Positions 26,338-35,692 of a DNA stretch of 39,535 bases are shown piece by piece. Position numbers and translations under genes: made by a program. Each line of letters begins with the position of its first letter. Within the stretch, counting starts at the first letter, position 1. Below the pieces are notes generated by a model. It was not told where the DNA came from. It saw only the letters and a list, made by a program, of their open reading frames with translations, and ran no database searches. Source of the stretch: Terriglobales bacterium (GTDB lineage Bacteria > Acidobacteriota > Terriglobia > Terriglobales > Acidobacteriaceae); the NCBI GenBank assembly GCA_015655195.1, contig JAATFM010000040.1, positions 1 through 39,535 on the forward strand. Direction: 5' to 3'.

Positions 26338-26372
26338 CGTAATTTCTGTCTTATCCAGAATGGAAGCTGCCC

Positions 26373-29300
26373 ATGTGGATTGTTCGACTTGCCCTGACTC
26401 GGCCTTATACCTTTATTGTCCTCGCGATCCTGATCCTTATTGCCAGCCCCGTGGCCATTGAGCGGATGCCCACCGACATCTTTCCCGACATCGATATCCC
26501 GGTAGTGGCGGCGGACTGGACCTACACGGGCATGGCGCCGGAGGAGTTCGAAGGACGCATTGTTTCCGCCTATGAGCGGAGCCTGTCGACTACCGTCAAC
26601 GACATTGAACACATCGAGTCGCAGACGGTGAACGGCATGTCCATCGTGAAGATATATTTCCAGCCGAACGTGAATATCAACAGCGCCATTGCCCAGGTGA
26701 CTGCGATTTCACAAACCGTGCTCAAGCAAATGCCTCCCGGCATCACGCCGCCCCTGGTGATGAGCTACAACGCTTCGACCGTCCCCATTCTCCAACTGTC
26801 GCTGTCCAGTCCTACATTGTCAGAGCAGGAATTGGCTGACCTGGGAATGAACTACATGCGGTCGCAGTTGGCTACGGTCCCCGGAGCGGCCGTTCCATGG
26901 CCGTATGGCGGAAAGAACCCGCAGGTGATGGTCGATCTGAACCCGTCGCTGATGCAGGCCAATGGAGTCTCCGCGCAGGATGTCGTCGGCGCGCTATCGA
27001 CGCAGAACCTGATTCTGCCGGCGGGAACCGCCAAGCTCGGTGCATACGAATACAACATCGACATGAACACCAGTCCGCGTACGGTTCCGGGCATCGCCGA
27101 TCTGCCCTTAAAGGCCGTGAACGGAACGACACTCTACCTGCACGATATTGGGAGCGTGCGCAACGGATTTGCGCCACAAACCAACATCGTGCGCCAGAAT
27201 GGAAGCCGCGGCGCACTACTGATCGTTTACAAGGCAGGCAACGCTTCAACGCTTGACATCGTAAAAGGAATCAAGCAGCTTCTTCCCATCATCACGCCTG
27301 CCTTGCCCAAGAGCCTGAAGATTACGCCGCTTGCCGACGAGTCGATCTTCGTTCGCGCCGCCATCAACGGCGTAGTGCGCGAGGCAATCATCGCGGCCTG
27401 CCTCACCGGAGTCATGATCCTGCTGTTCCTGGGTAGCTGGCGCAGCACGTTGATTATCGCGGTTTCTATTCCGCTCTCCATCCTGAGCTCGATTTTGACG
27501 CTCGCGGCGCTGCACGAAACCATCAACGTGATGACGCTCGGCGGCTTGGCTCTGGCTGTCGGAATTCTGGTGGATGACGCCACGGTCACGATTGAAAACA
27601 TCGAACGCTATCTTGAAGAGAAGATGCCGCTCAAGGAGGCAATTCTTCAAGGTGCAGCTCAGATTTCTGTACCAGCGCTCGTGTCAACATTATGTATCTG
27701 CATCGTCTTTCTGCCCATGTTCTTTCTCAATGGGGTGCCTCGCTACCTGTTTGTGCCGCTGGCAGAGGCGGTGGTCTTCGCCATGCTCGCATCCTATGTC
27801 CTTTCGCGGACGTTGGTGCCGACATTGGCAATGTATCTGCTGAAAGAACATAAGAGCGAGGGACTGGTCTTTCGCACCGGCTGGAATCCGTTCTCCGCAT
27901 TCCAACGGAATTTCGATCGCGGGTTTACAAAGGTTCGTGACGCGTATTCCGCCATCCTGGCGGCTTCGGTGCGCCACCGCAGGATTTTTCTTCCTGCCTT
28001 TCTGCTTCTCTTCCTGTCTCTGCTGCTTCTCATTCCCTGGCTGGGGCAGGACTTTTTTCCGGATGTGGATACCGGGCAGATTAAGCTCCACATGCGCGTG
28101 CCCACCGGAACCCGCATTGAAGAGACAGCGCGAATCTGCGATCTGGTAGAGGGAACAATCCGGCAGACGATTCCATCGCGGGACCTGGACGGAATTCTGG
28201 ACAATATCGGGCTGCCAATCAGCCCGATCAATTTGACTTACAGCAACTCCGCGCCAATCGGCAGCGAAGATGCGGACATTCTGGTGAGTCTCCGCGAACA
28301 CCATCGGCCGACGAAAGAGTATGTGGACACGCTGAGCCAGCGTTTGCGGCAGCAGTATCCGGACTCGACCTTTGCCTTTCTTCCCGCCGACATGGAAAGC
28401 CAGATCCTGAACTTCGGAATGCCGGCGCCGATTGATATTCAGATTGCGGGGCCCGACTCCGAGGGAAACCGGCGTTTCGCCAATAGCCTGCTCACACAGT
28501 TGCAGCATGTTCCGGGCGCAGCGGATTTACGCATCCAGCAGGCCTTCGACCAGCCTAAGCTGCATCTTGATGTGGACCGAACCAAGGCCATTGAGGGCGG
28601 GTTCACGCAGCAGGACATTGCCGATAACCTGTTGATCTCTCTCAGCGGGAGTTTTCAAACATCGCCGACCTTCTGGCTGAATCCTAAAAACGGCGTCAGT
28701 TATAACCTGGTTGCACAGGCCCCACAGTATCGCATCCAGACTTTAAGCGATCTCAGGAACCTTCCGATCACCGGACCGCACGCACAGCAGCCGGAAATCC
28801 TGGACGACGTAGCTTCGATTCAGCGAACCAGCGAGATGGGCGTGGTTTCCCACTATAACGTGCAGCGCGTTGTCGACATCTTCGGCGCGGCGCGCAATCG
28901 GGATTTAGGCGCGGTAGGTCGAGACATTACGAGGATCGTGGATGCCAACCGCTCCAAGCTGCCGCTCGGAAGCCGCCTCTCCATTCGCGGCCAGCTTTCC
29001 ACCATGCGTGATTCCTATATCAATCTTCTTGGCGGGCTCGTGTTCTCAATCATTCTTGTATACCTGCTTATGGTTGTAAATTTCCAGTCATGGCTTGATC
29101 CGTTCATCATCATTACGGCCCTGCCTGCCGCATTGGGCGGTATCGTCCTGTTTCTTTTCATCACCCACACAACGCTGAGTGTTCCGGCTCTGATGGGCGC
29201 CATCATGTGCATGGGAGTAGCGACGGCCAACAGCATCCTGGTGGTTTCCTTCGGACGGGAGCACCTTGCAGAGAGCCATGATTCTATTGCCTCTGCAATG

Positions 29301-29543
29301 GCGGCTGGAACAACGCGCTTCCGCCCCGTGCTGATGACGGCACTGGCCATGATTATCGGCATGGTTCCCATGGCATTGGGGATGGGGGAAGGCGGCGAGC
29401 AAAACGCGCCATTAGGCCGGGCCGTCATTGGCGGATTGATCTGCGCAACCATTGCCACGTTGTTCTTTGTTCCCGTGGTTTTCAGCCTGTTGCACCGAAA
29501 TCACGGAACCAATCATGAAGCAGCCAGTCCGAAGGAAGCATAA
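26373..29543 (+). CDS. RND-family multidrug efflux pump, inner-membrane subunit
   Basis: This 1056-residue protein has the full RND layout. TM1 (YTFIVLAILILIASPVAI) is followed by a large porter/docking loop, a block of six helices, a second loop and six more helices. Proton-relay aspartates are present in VGILVDDATVTIENI (Asp401 and Asp402). The lysine that completes the relay in AcrB-like pumps (TM10) is absent: the site reads GVATANSILVV with Ala952. These pumps use the proton gradient to expel drugs, solvents or lipids through an adaptor and outer-membrane channel, here the next two genes. It is divergent from a TetR gene and preceded by its operator candidate. GGAAG precedes the ATG. Confidence 0.94.
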   Translation: MWIVRLALTRPYTFIVLAILILIASPVAIERMPTDIFPDIDIPVVAADWTYTGMAPEEFEGRIVSAYERSLSTTVNDIEHIESQTVNGMSIVKIYFQPNVNINSAIAQVTAISQTVLKQMPPGITPPLVMSYNASTVPILQLSLSSPTLSEQELADLGMNYMRSQLATVPGAAVPWPYGGKNPQVMVDLNPSLMQANGVSAQDVVGALSTQNLILPAGTAKLGAYEYNIDMNTSPRTVPGIADLPLKAVNGTTLYLHDIGSVRNGFAPQTNIVRQNGSRGALLIVYKAGNASTLDIVKGIKQLLPIITPALPKSLKITPLADESIFVRAAINGVVREAIIAACLTGVMILLFLGSWRSTLIIAVSIPLSILSSILTLAALHETINVMTLGGLALAVGILVDDATVTIENIERYLEEKMPLKEAILQGAAQISVPALVSTLCICIVFLPMFFLNGVPRYLFVPLAEAVVFAMLASYVLSRTLVPTLAMYLLKEHKSEGLVFRTGWNPFSAFQRNFDRGFTKVRDAYSAILAASVRHRRIFLPAFLLLFLSLLLLIPWLGQDFFPDVDTGQIKLHMRVPTGTRIEETARICDLVEGTIRQTIPSRDLDGILDNIGLPISPINLTYSNSAPIGSEDADILVSLREHHRPTKEYVDTLSQRLRQQYPDSTFAFLPADMESQILNFGMPAPIDIQIAGPDSEGNRRFANSLLTQLQHVPGAADLRIQQAFDQPKLHLDVDRTKAIEGGFTQQDIADNLLISLSGSFQTSPTFWLNPKNGVSYNLVAQAPQYRIQTLSDLRNLPITGPHAQQPEILDDVASIQRTSEMGVVSHYNVQRVVDIFGAARNRDLGAVGRDITRIVDANRSKLPLGSRLSIRGQLSTMRDSYINLLGGLVFSIILVYLLMVVNFQSWLDPFIIITALPAALGGIVLFLFITHTTLSVPALMGAIMCMGVATANSILVVSFGREHLAESHDSIASAMAAGTTRFRPVLMTALAMIIGMVPMALGMGEGGEQNAPLGRAVIGGLICATIATLFFVPVVFSLLHRNHGTNHEAASPKEA

Positions 29544-29629
29544 TTGCGAACCTGTTGCCTCAATTCGCGCATTCCTTTCAACGCAAGGCAGATGCTCTTC
29601 TTCAGCAAAGTCACAGGAGTCCGAAATTT

Positions 29630-30820
29630 ATGAGTGCAGAAATCAAAACGCCGGAGAATGGAGATACTCAAATCACCTCCGGACAGTCCTATAAGAGACT
29701 GATGCCTGTCCTGCTGCTCGTCCTGGTAGCGGTCCTGGCATTTGTGGTCGTCCAGGGCATCCTTGCACGCAGCCACGCGGAAACAAGCCTCTCGCAAGCG
29801 ACCGAACAGAACGCGATCCCTGTTGTGCGCACTGTGCATCCGCGCGTGGGTACACCTTCTACAGAACTCATCCTGCCGGGAAACATCGAGGCCTTCACCG
29901 ATACACCGATTTACGCGCGCACCGACGGCTATCTGCGGCACTGGTACTTTGACATCGGAGCCCACGTAAGGACCGGCCAACTGCTTGCGGAGATCGAAAC
30001 ACCGGAGCTCGATCAGCAACTGGCTCAGGCGCAAGCCGACCTGGCCACGGCAGAAGCGAATGCGAATAACGCACATATCAATGCCGCGCGCTATTCCGAC
30101 CTCATCAAGAAGAATGCCGTCTCTCAGCAGGACACCGATACCTTTGTCAATCAGGCCGCCGCGACCAGTGCAGCCGTGCGCTCCGCACAGGCCAATGTAG
30201 GACGGTTGCGGGAATTGCAGTCCTTTGAAAAAGTCTACGCGCCTTTTGACGGCGTTATCACTGCCAGGGACGTCGATATAGGCGACCTGATCAATGCCGG
30301 CAGCAACGGCGGCGCCAAAGAGCTTTTCCACTTGCAGGCAATCAACCGATTGCGCGTCTACGTTCAGGTGCCGCAGGCCAGCTACCGCGCCGCTACTCCG
30401 GGAACGCCAGCTGCCCTGTCCGTTCCCGAACTGCCAGGGCAGCACTTTGCAGCGCAAGTTGCAAGAACTTCCAACGCAATGGAAGTTGCGTCGAGGACGC
30501 TTCGGGTGGAAGTCGATGTCGATAATCCTCGCGGCATTCTGATTCCGGGAGAGTTGGCGACGGTGCTCTTGAAACTTCCAGCGCCCGTCAACTCGATGAT
30601 TGTTCCCGTCAATGCGCTGTTGTTCCGCTCCGAAGGAATCAGCGCAGTGATTGTTCAGAATGGACAGATTGCGATTACGCCGGTGACCATTGGCCGCGAC
30701 TTTGGAGATTCGCTCGAAGTAACTTCCGGTCTCAGTGCGAATGATCAGATTGTGGTGAATCCTCCTGATTCCATCGCCGCGGGGCAGAAGGTACAGATCG
30801 CGGCAGCGGGTGCGCAATGA
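29630..30820 (+). CDS. RND efflux periplasmic adaptor
   Basis: From the ATG at 29630 (AGGAG at 29615-29619) the protein has 396 residues. An N-terminal anchor (LMPVLLLVLVAVLAFVVV) precedes the first lipoyl half (FDIGAHVRTGQLLAEIETP). A short alpha-hairpin follows (ELDQQLAQAQADLATAEA), then the second half (KVYAPFDGVITARDVDIGD), a beta-barrel (VYVQVPQASYRAATPG) and a membrane-proximal domain (VNALLFRSEGISAVIVQ). The short hairpin is typical of MexA/AcrA-like adaptors, unlike the long hairpins of the three HlyD proteins at 21130-24828. It overlaps the channel gene by four bases (ATGA). An in-frame TTG/ATG-like start upstream at 29555 lacks a better ribosome site. Confidence 0.92.
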   Translation: MSAEIKTPENGDTQITSGQSYKRLMPVLLLVLVAVLAFVVVQGILARSHAETSLSQATEQNAIPVVRTVHPRVGTPSTELILPGNIEAFTDTPIYARTDGYLRHWYFDIGAHVRTGQLLAEIETPELDQQLAQAQADLATAEANANNAHINAARYSDLIKKNAVSQQDTDTFVNQAAATSAAVRSAQANVGRLRELQSFEKVYAPFDGVITARDVDIGDLINAGSNGGAKELFHLQAINRLRVYVQVPQASYRAATPGTPAALSVPELPGQHFAAQVARTSNAMEVASRTLRVEVDVDNPRGILIPGELATVLLKLPAPVNSMIVPVNALLFRSEGISAVIVQNGQIAITPVTIGRDFGDSLEVTSGLSANDQIVVNPPDSIAAGQKVQIAAAGAQ

Positions 30821-32310
30821 GAACGGAAACAGATACGCAGTTGAATCTGCGGGCAGGACAGCTCCGTCCGTTAGCCATCGGTCTTGCCGTCGCTCTGTTG
30901 GCCGGCTGTAAGGTTGGTCCAAACTATCATCGTCCAGACACGCCCACCGCGCCCGCATGGAAAGAGACTGCGGTTACTCCGCCGCCAAATCCGCCGAACG
31001 GAACCTGGAAAGAGGCGAAACCTGACGATCAGGCGCTGCGCGGCAAGTGGTGGGAGTCTTACGGCGATCCGCAGCTCAACGCCCTGGAAGACAAGGTCGC
31101 AGTATCCAACCAGACGCTGAAGGCTGCTTTAGAACAGTATCTTCAGGCCAGGGAGCAGGTGCGCATAGCGCATTCGCAATACTATCCGACGCTCTCAGCA
31201 GGTCCATCGATCGCGCGTACGCGGGAATCCAATAACCAGCCCAACACGTATAAAAGCCTCACCCAGTACCAGTACAACACCTTCAGTATTGGCGGAGAAG
31301 CGCAATGGGAACCCGATCTCTGGGGCCAGGTACGGCGCACCGTGGAGCAGGCGCGCGCCGGGATGCAGGCTTCCGCGGCGGACCTTGCCAACGTGGAGTT
31401 GAGCATCCGCGCCGAGCTGGCAGCCGACTATTTTCAGTTACGTGGACTCGATTCGCAAAAGGAGTTGCTCGACAGCACGATTGTCAGTTATGAGGCGTAC
31501 CTGGAACTGACGCAGATACGCTACAAGGGCGGCGTAGCCACCGATTCCGATGTCGCGCTGGCGCAGACACAACTGGAGACGACCCGCTCGCAGGATACCG
31601 ATGTCGGCGTGGCCCGTGCGCAATACGAACACGCCATTGCAACCTTGATCGGAGTTCCGCCCTCGGCTTTCAGCCTTCCGCACATGCCGCAGGCGCAACG
31701 AATTCCGCAGATACCTGTAGGATTGCCCTCCGAACTGCTGGAGCGCAGGCCCGACATTGCAAGCGCCGAACGGCGTGTCGATGCCGCCAACGCGCAGATC
31801 GGCATTGCGATTGCGGCTTATTATCCCAACATCCAGCTTGGCGGTAGCGGTGGCTTTCTGAGCGGCAATCCCGGCACATGGATTCAGGGCCCCAGTGAGA
31901 TGTGGTCGCTGGGCGCATCGGGCGTTGAGTTGCTGTTCGATGCGGGACGACGCCATGCTGTGACAGCACAAAGCCGCGAGGCCTATGAAATGCAGGTGGC
32001 GAACTATCGCCAAAGCGTTCTCAATGCGTTTCAGGAAGTCGAGGACAATCTGGCGGCACTACGCATTCTTGAAGACGAGTCCGTGACGCAAACGAGGGCT
32101 GTGGCAGCAGCCCAGCGATCTTTGCTTCTTAGCACAGACCGTTACAAGGGAGGGACAACCATCTATCTTGAGGTCCTGACCGAACAGACGCTACAACTAA
32201 GTGACGAGCGTAGTCTGGCCGACATCACCACGCGCCGATATGTGGCGAGTGTCCAGCTTGTTCGCGCGTTGGGCGGAGGTTGGGATACGAATCAGCTTCC
32301 AACAAAGTAA
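30817..32310 (+). CDS. OprM/NodT-type outer membrane lipoprotein channel of RND pump
   Basis: The 497-residue protein starts with a lipoprotein signal (LAIGLAVALLAGCKVGP); the lipobox LAGC predicts acylation of that Cys. NYHRPDTPTAPAW follows, as in NodT-family channels. Two OEP repeats are evident, with KWWESYGDPQLNALEDKV at the start, GIPxxLLERRPDI-like sequence (GLPSELLERRPDIASAER) opening the second, and VEDNLAALRILEDE near the end. It completes a tripartite pump with the two upstream genes and is translationally coupled to the adaptor by an ATGA overlap. Confidence 0.94.
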   Translation: MRTETDTQLNLRAGQLRPLAIGLAVALLAGCKVGPNYHRPDTPTAPAWKETAVTPPPNPPNGTWKEAKPDDQALRGKWWESYGDPQLNALEDKVAVSNQTLKAALEQYLQAREQVRIAHSQYYPTLSAGPSIARTRESNNQPNTYKSLTQYQYNTFSIGGEAQWEPDLWGQVRRTVEQARAGMQASAADLANVELSIRAELAADYFQLRGLDSQKELLDSTIVSYEAYLELTQIRYKGGVATDSDVALAQTQLETTRSQDTDVGVARAQYEHAIATLIGVPPSAFSLPHMPQAQRIPQIPVGLPSELLERRPDIASAERRVDAANAQIGIAIAAYYPNIQLGGSGGFLSGNPGTWIQGPSEMWSLGASGVELLFDAGRRHAVTAQSREAYEMQVANYRQSVLNAFQEVEDNLAALRILEDESVTQTRAVAAAQRSLLLSTDRYKGGTTIYLEVLTEQTLQLSDERSLADITTRRYVASVQLVRALGGGWDTNQLPTK

Positions 32311-32385
32311 ACCTGCGGACAAGCCCGCTCCCTTTCTGGCGCAGCATGCCTTCTCGCACAACTTAGGCCCGCCATTTGCAATTAC

Positions 32386-32463
32386 TAGGGCATATCCCTA
32401 AACCTTGCCTCCGACCAATGGACAAGGGGAAATTCTTAGTCCGACTGTGAAGGCGATCGCCTT
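32386..32463. repeat. Two short palindromes in the gap between RND channel and cupin genes
   Basis: TAGGGCATATCCCTA (32386-32400) has 5-bp arms, and AAGGCGATCGCCTT (32450-32463) is a perfect 14-bp palindrome. The neighbouring genes converge, so these may help end transcription, but no T-run follows either. The second contains GCGATCGC, a repeat known from cyanobacteria; one copy means little. Confidence 0.45.
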
Positions 32464-32549
32464 GGATACTCTGCCCAGTCGAACCTAAGGTAAACGCTGG
32501 AGTTCAAACGCGATCTGTCCCCTCTCATCCAAGAGTTGTTGTTTGCCCC

Positions 32550-33050
32550 TCAGTCTTTTTCCTGAATCTTCATCACGAAGCAAGTCACAGTTTTTTCGCC
32601 CGCCACCAGCATCTGGTGCGGAACGCCTGCCGGCACATGCGCGATATCGCCTGCGCGCAATTCCTGCTGTTTGCCTCCCTCAATCGAGTCGCCTCGATAT
32701 TCTCCCAGTGCTGTCTGCTTCGAGTTGGTGATCGCGCCGCCCGTCACGAGCATTGCCAACCCATCCAGAACAACGAACACGTCGGCAAACTGCGCGTGCA
32801 CCTCCGCCTCACCGCTGCGGCCACGAACCAGCAGTACCGCCGCGTGTTGCGAATACTCCCGTAGCGCCTCACTCGACGTGCCATCTCCATACTTCGCCAG
32901 TTTTTTCAAATAGGCTGCTCGTTCCATTAGGATTGCCCGCGACCAATGGTCCATCTGGCCCGGTTGTTCCGCCGGATCACGGCGTGGTTTGGGAATCACT
33001 ACGGGTTCTCCAAAAGCTTCTTTCAGAATCTGCTTCGACAAATTATCCAT
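32550..33050 (-). CDS. Small cupin-domain protein
   Basis: The ATG at 33050 is preceded by GAGGAG and gives 166 residues; an upstream in-frame ATG at 33089 has no ribosome site. After a helical N terminus of about 70 residues comes a single cupin barrel. The first motif region is EVHAQFADVFVVLDGLAML and the second is GDIAHVPAGVPHQMLV with metal-binding-type His residues. No signal peptide is evident from this start. Cupins bind metals and act as enzymes or sensors; the reaction here is unknown. It is divergent from the polyferredoxin operon, 440 bases away, and convergent with the RND channel gene. Confidence 0.85.
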   Translation of the reverse strand: MDNLSKQILKEAFGEPVVIPKPRRDPAEQPGQMDHWSRAILMERAAYLKKLAKYGDGTSSEALREYSQHAAVLLVRGRSGEAEVHAQFADVFVVLDGLAMLVTGGAITNSKQTALGEYRGDSIEGGKQQELRAGDIAHVPAGVPHQMLVAGEKTVTCFVMKIQEKD

Positions 33051-33490
33051 TGCGCTCCTCGCATGCTCAAGTCTTCGGGGAAGATGCAACTCTTAACTGA
33101 TTCTATTTCTGGCAGACGCACCAGCAGGAAGGACGCTATGGCTTCGTCCGGCCACGGTTCAGCAAAGCTGGCGTTCGATTGTTCGGTAGAGGCGGACTGC
33201 ATGAGGTCGTATCTACTTTTCCCTGCTTTCTTGTACTCGCCCTACGCGCCGTGCGTCCGGATAGTTCCAGCTTTTCCTGGTTTCGAGATTTCCATGCAGT
33301 TGCGAGCCCGCTCAAAGTGACCGCCATCACTGTCTAACACTCGCCGAGCGCTAATCATACGTGGTACATGGAGCGCGCCTTTGGCGCCCGGCTCGTCCAT
33401 GCGTTGCGGCGCCAGGCATATTGAGATCGATCCTCGTTTCTCCCGGCGTAGCACAATCCTGTTTCGTATGCACTGCGCGGAGGAGTTTTC
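33051..33490. other. Divergent intergenic stretch between cupin and polyferredoxin genes
   Basis: These 440 bases must hold promoters for both neighbours. Short frames on both strands have no ribosome site or recognisable product. A small GC hairpin (GCGCC-TTT-GGCGC, near 33380) is visible. GGAGGAG just before 33491 belongs to the polyferredoxin start. Nothing else was recognised. Confidence 0.5.
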
Positions 33491-35128
33491 GTGGCACGTA
33501 TCCGCCTATCGTTGTTGCGCCGCATCTCGCAGATTTTCTTTCTGCTCCTCTTCGTGGGCCTGCTGATTTTTACCGCGTTGCGTCCCACGTCTGGCGGCGC
33601 GGGCGACATTCATCTCCACGTGCCCGTGCGCCTCTTCTTTGAGTGGGATCCGCTGGTGGCCATCGGCAACGCGCTCGCCGGCCATGCGCTCTATCGCGGC
33701 TTGTTGTGGAGCCTCGTTATCCTCATCCCCACCATCTTTCTCGGCCGCTTCTTCTGCGGATGGATCTGCCCCATGGGCACGCTGCAGCATTGGATCGGCA
33801 GCATGCCCTCCGAATCCAAGCGCGGCAAGCAGCGCATTGAATCCAACCGCTACAAGCGCTGGCAGACCGCAAAATATGCAGTGCTGCTCGCCGGCCTTGT
33901 CGCGGCGTGCTTTGGCTCTATGGCTATCGGCTGGCTCGACCCCTTCAGCCTGCTCGTCCGTTCCATCGGTTTGGCACTGCTGCCGGCATTTAACTTCGCG
34001 GTGCGTTCCATGCTCGCGCCCATGGAACGCAGCCATATCGCTCTCATCAAGACCAGCGGCGCGACTCTGCATAGTTTTCTGCAAGCCACGGTTCTGGACT
34101 TCCGCCAAACCCACTTTACACAGGGACTGGTGTTCGGAATCCTGTTTCTCATTATTCTTGCCGCCAGCCTCAGGATCACGCGGCTCTGGTGCCGCTCAAT
34201 CTGCCCATTGGGAGCGCTGCTCGGCGCGGTATCGCGTTTCTCCATCTTCGGCCTGCACAAGGACACGGAAAAATGCAATCGCTGTAACCGCTGCCTGCTG
34301 CACTGCCAGGGCGGCGACGATCCACTCGGCGGCGTTTCGTGGCACAAGTCCGAATGCCTGATGTGCATGAACTGTGTCGGCTCGTGCCCTGAAGATGCGC
34401 TGAGCTTCCGCTTCTTCCGCAAGGAAAAAGAAGTGGCATCCCCCGACCTGACCCGCCGCAAGACACTCACGGGCCTTGCCGCTGGCGCAGCCGTCGTGCC
34501 GCTGATGCGCGCCAACGTGGGCCTGGGCAAAGGCCGTCACGAGCGCCTGCTGCGTCCGCCGGGTTCGCTCGACGAAGCGGATTTCCTGTCCCGCTGCATC
34601 CGCTGCGGCGAGTGCATGAAGGTCTGCCCCAACAATTCGCTGCATCCCACACTCAGCGAGGCGGGCCTTGAAGGCCTGTGGACGCCCACGCTGGTTCCTC
34701 GTATCGGCTACTGCGAACCAAGCTGTGTACTCTGCTCTGAAGTGTGCCCTACCGGCGCCATCTGGCAGATCACGCCGCAGGAAAAAGGCTGGGTGGTCGG
34801 CGTCGACGCGACCGACAAACCCGCACGCCTGGGCACCGCGTTTTACGATCGCGGCCGCTGCTTGCCATGGGCCGAAGCCACCGACTGCATCGTGTGCGAG
34901 GAGTGGTGCCCCGTTTCGCCCAAGGCGATTTACGTAGAAGAGGCCGATGTGATCGATTCTGCGGGTAACACCAAACGTCTGAAGCAGCCACGCGTCGATC
35001 CCAGCCGCTGTGTGGGTTGCGGTGCATGTGAGTACGCCTGCCCGCTGCAGGAACGGCCCGCGGTTTACGTCACCAGCATCGGGGAAAGCCGCTCGCCCAA
35101 CAGCCAGATTCTGCTTAATCGAAGTTAG
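33491..35128 (+). CDS. Membrane polyferredoxin resembling a NapH-NapG fusion
   Basis: GTG at 33491 follows GGAGGAG; the product has 545 residues. Residues 1-250 are NapH-like: helices at about 12-30, 71-88, 128-146 and 214-229, plus two CX3CP motifs (Cys89/93 and Cys234/238). Two classic 4Fe-4S sites follow: Cys262/265/268/272 and Cys289/292/295/299. Then comes an internal twin-arginine segment (TRRKTLTGLAAGAAVVPLM, 321-339), as at the start of NapG. The C-terminal part has Cys369/372/375/379, Cys408/412/415/419, Cys457/466/469/473 and Cys507/510/513/517. This predicts about six clusters, two inside and four outside the membrane. NapGH pass electrons from quinol outward; the partner here is not a nitrate reductase. 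It leads an operon with a lipoprotein and two DUF362 genes. Confidence 0.9.
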   Translation: MARIRLSLLRRISQIFFLLLFVGLLIFTALRPTSGGAGDIHLHVPVRLFFEWDPLVAIGNALAGHALYRGLLWSLVILIPTIFLGRFFCGWICPMGTLQHWIGSMPSESKRGKQRIESNRYKRWQTAKYAVLLAGLVAACFGSMAIGWLDPFSLLVRSIGLALLPAFNFAVRSMLAPMERSHIALIKTSGATLHSFLQATVLDFRQTHFTQGLVFGILFLIILAASLRITRLWCRSICPLGALLGAVSRFSIFGLHKDTEKCNRCNRCLLHCQGGDDPLGGVSWHKSECLMCMNCVGSCPEDALSFRFFRKEKEVASPDLTRRKTLTGLAAGAAVVPLMRANVGLGKGRHERLLRPPGSLDEADFLSRCIRCGECMKVCPNNSLHPTLSEAGLEGLWTPTLVPRIGYCEPSCVLCSEVCPTGAIWQITPQEKGWVVGVDATDKPARLGTAFYDRGRCLPWAEATDCIVCEEWCPVSPKAIYVEEADVIDSAGNTKRLKQPRVDPSRCVGCGACEYACPLQERPAVYVTSIGESRSPNSQILLNRS

Positions 35129-35153
35129 GAATTGGAAAGAAGGAAAGGCATCC

Positions 35154-35645
35154 ATGAGAGTGCAACTGAAGTCTTTGAACTGTGTAGTACTTGCCTTGGT
35201 CTGCATTGTCGCTATTACCGGCTGCAAGAAGAGCCAGGTGAATCCATTCCCTGCATCGAATGAAATCGCCGGCTGGCTAAAGACCGACGACACCCGCACA
35301 TTTGCTGCCAAAGACCTATGGCAGTACATCGATGGCGACTCCGAGCAATACATTCAGGCCGGCGTCATCTCCACCGTGACCTCCGAGTACAAGTATCAGA
35401 ATCGGCTTGAAGCCGTTGTCGATGTATACACCATGGGTAACGCCGACGGTGCACGCAAGATTCTGGAGAACGGGCGCGGCGCAGACGCCAAGGCCGTTGC
35501 CCTGGGCGACTCGGGGTTTGCATATGCGCAGAGCATCGTCTTCCGCAAGGGCCCGTACCTGGTGCGCATTGTTGCGTACCAATCCACTCCCGACACGCCA
35601 CAGGCGCTGCTGGCCCTGGCGCACGGAGTGGAAGCAAAACTCTAG
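35154..35645 (+). CDS. DUF6599-type lipoprotein
   Basis: The ATG at 35154, with AAGGAAAGG about 6 bases upstream, gives 163 residues. The N terminus is a lipoprotein signal (LVCIVAITGCKKSQ, lipobox ITGC). The body has IAGWLKTDDTRTFAAKDLW and QYIDGDSEQYIQAGV, which match the WxYIDG pattern I associate with DUF6599. Later parts show VDVYTMGNADGARKIL and a closing helix. Function unknown. The next four genes in sequence are all on the plus strand with short gaps (25, 47 and 81 bases), so it is very likely part of the polyferredoxin/DUF362 operon and acts at the same side of the membrane. No Cys beyond the lipidated one suggests it does not carry a cluster. Confidence 0.85.
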   Translation: MRVQLKSLNCVVLALVCIVAITGCKKSQVNPFPASNEIAGWLKTDDTRTFAAKDLWQYIDGDSEQYIQAGVISTVTSEYKYQNRLEAVVDVYTMGNADGARKILENGRGADAKAVALGDSGFAYAQSIVFRKGPYLVRIVAYQSTPDTPQALLALAHGVEAKL

Positions 35646-35692
35646 CCTGTCCGGGCATTGGTCCGGCAGCCACAAGGGAAGTGAGGATCGCC

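Noticed and set aside
29513..30958. 481-residue open frame on the minus strand opposite the RND adaptor
   Set aside because: Shadow of the adaptor frame in GC-rich DNA; no recognisable domain, and it crosses three real genes' boundaries.
32450..32463. AAGGCGATCGCCTT as a HIP1-like highly iterated element
   Set aside because: I noticed only this one copy; a single GCGATCGC site is expected by chance in GC-rich DNA.
34196..35353. 385-residue open frame on the minus strand opposite the polyferredoxin
   Set aside because: The plus strand has eight Cys motifs and a ribosome site; the antisense product is low in pattern and spans two genes.
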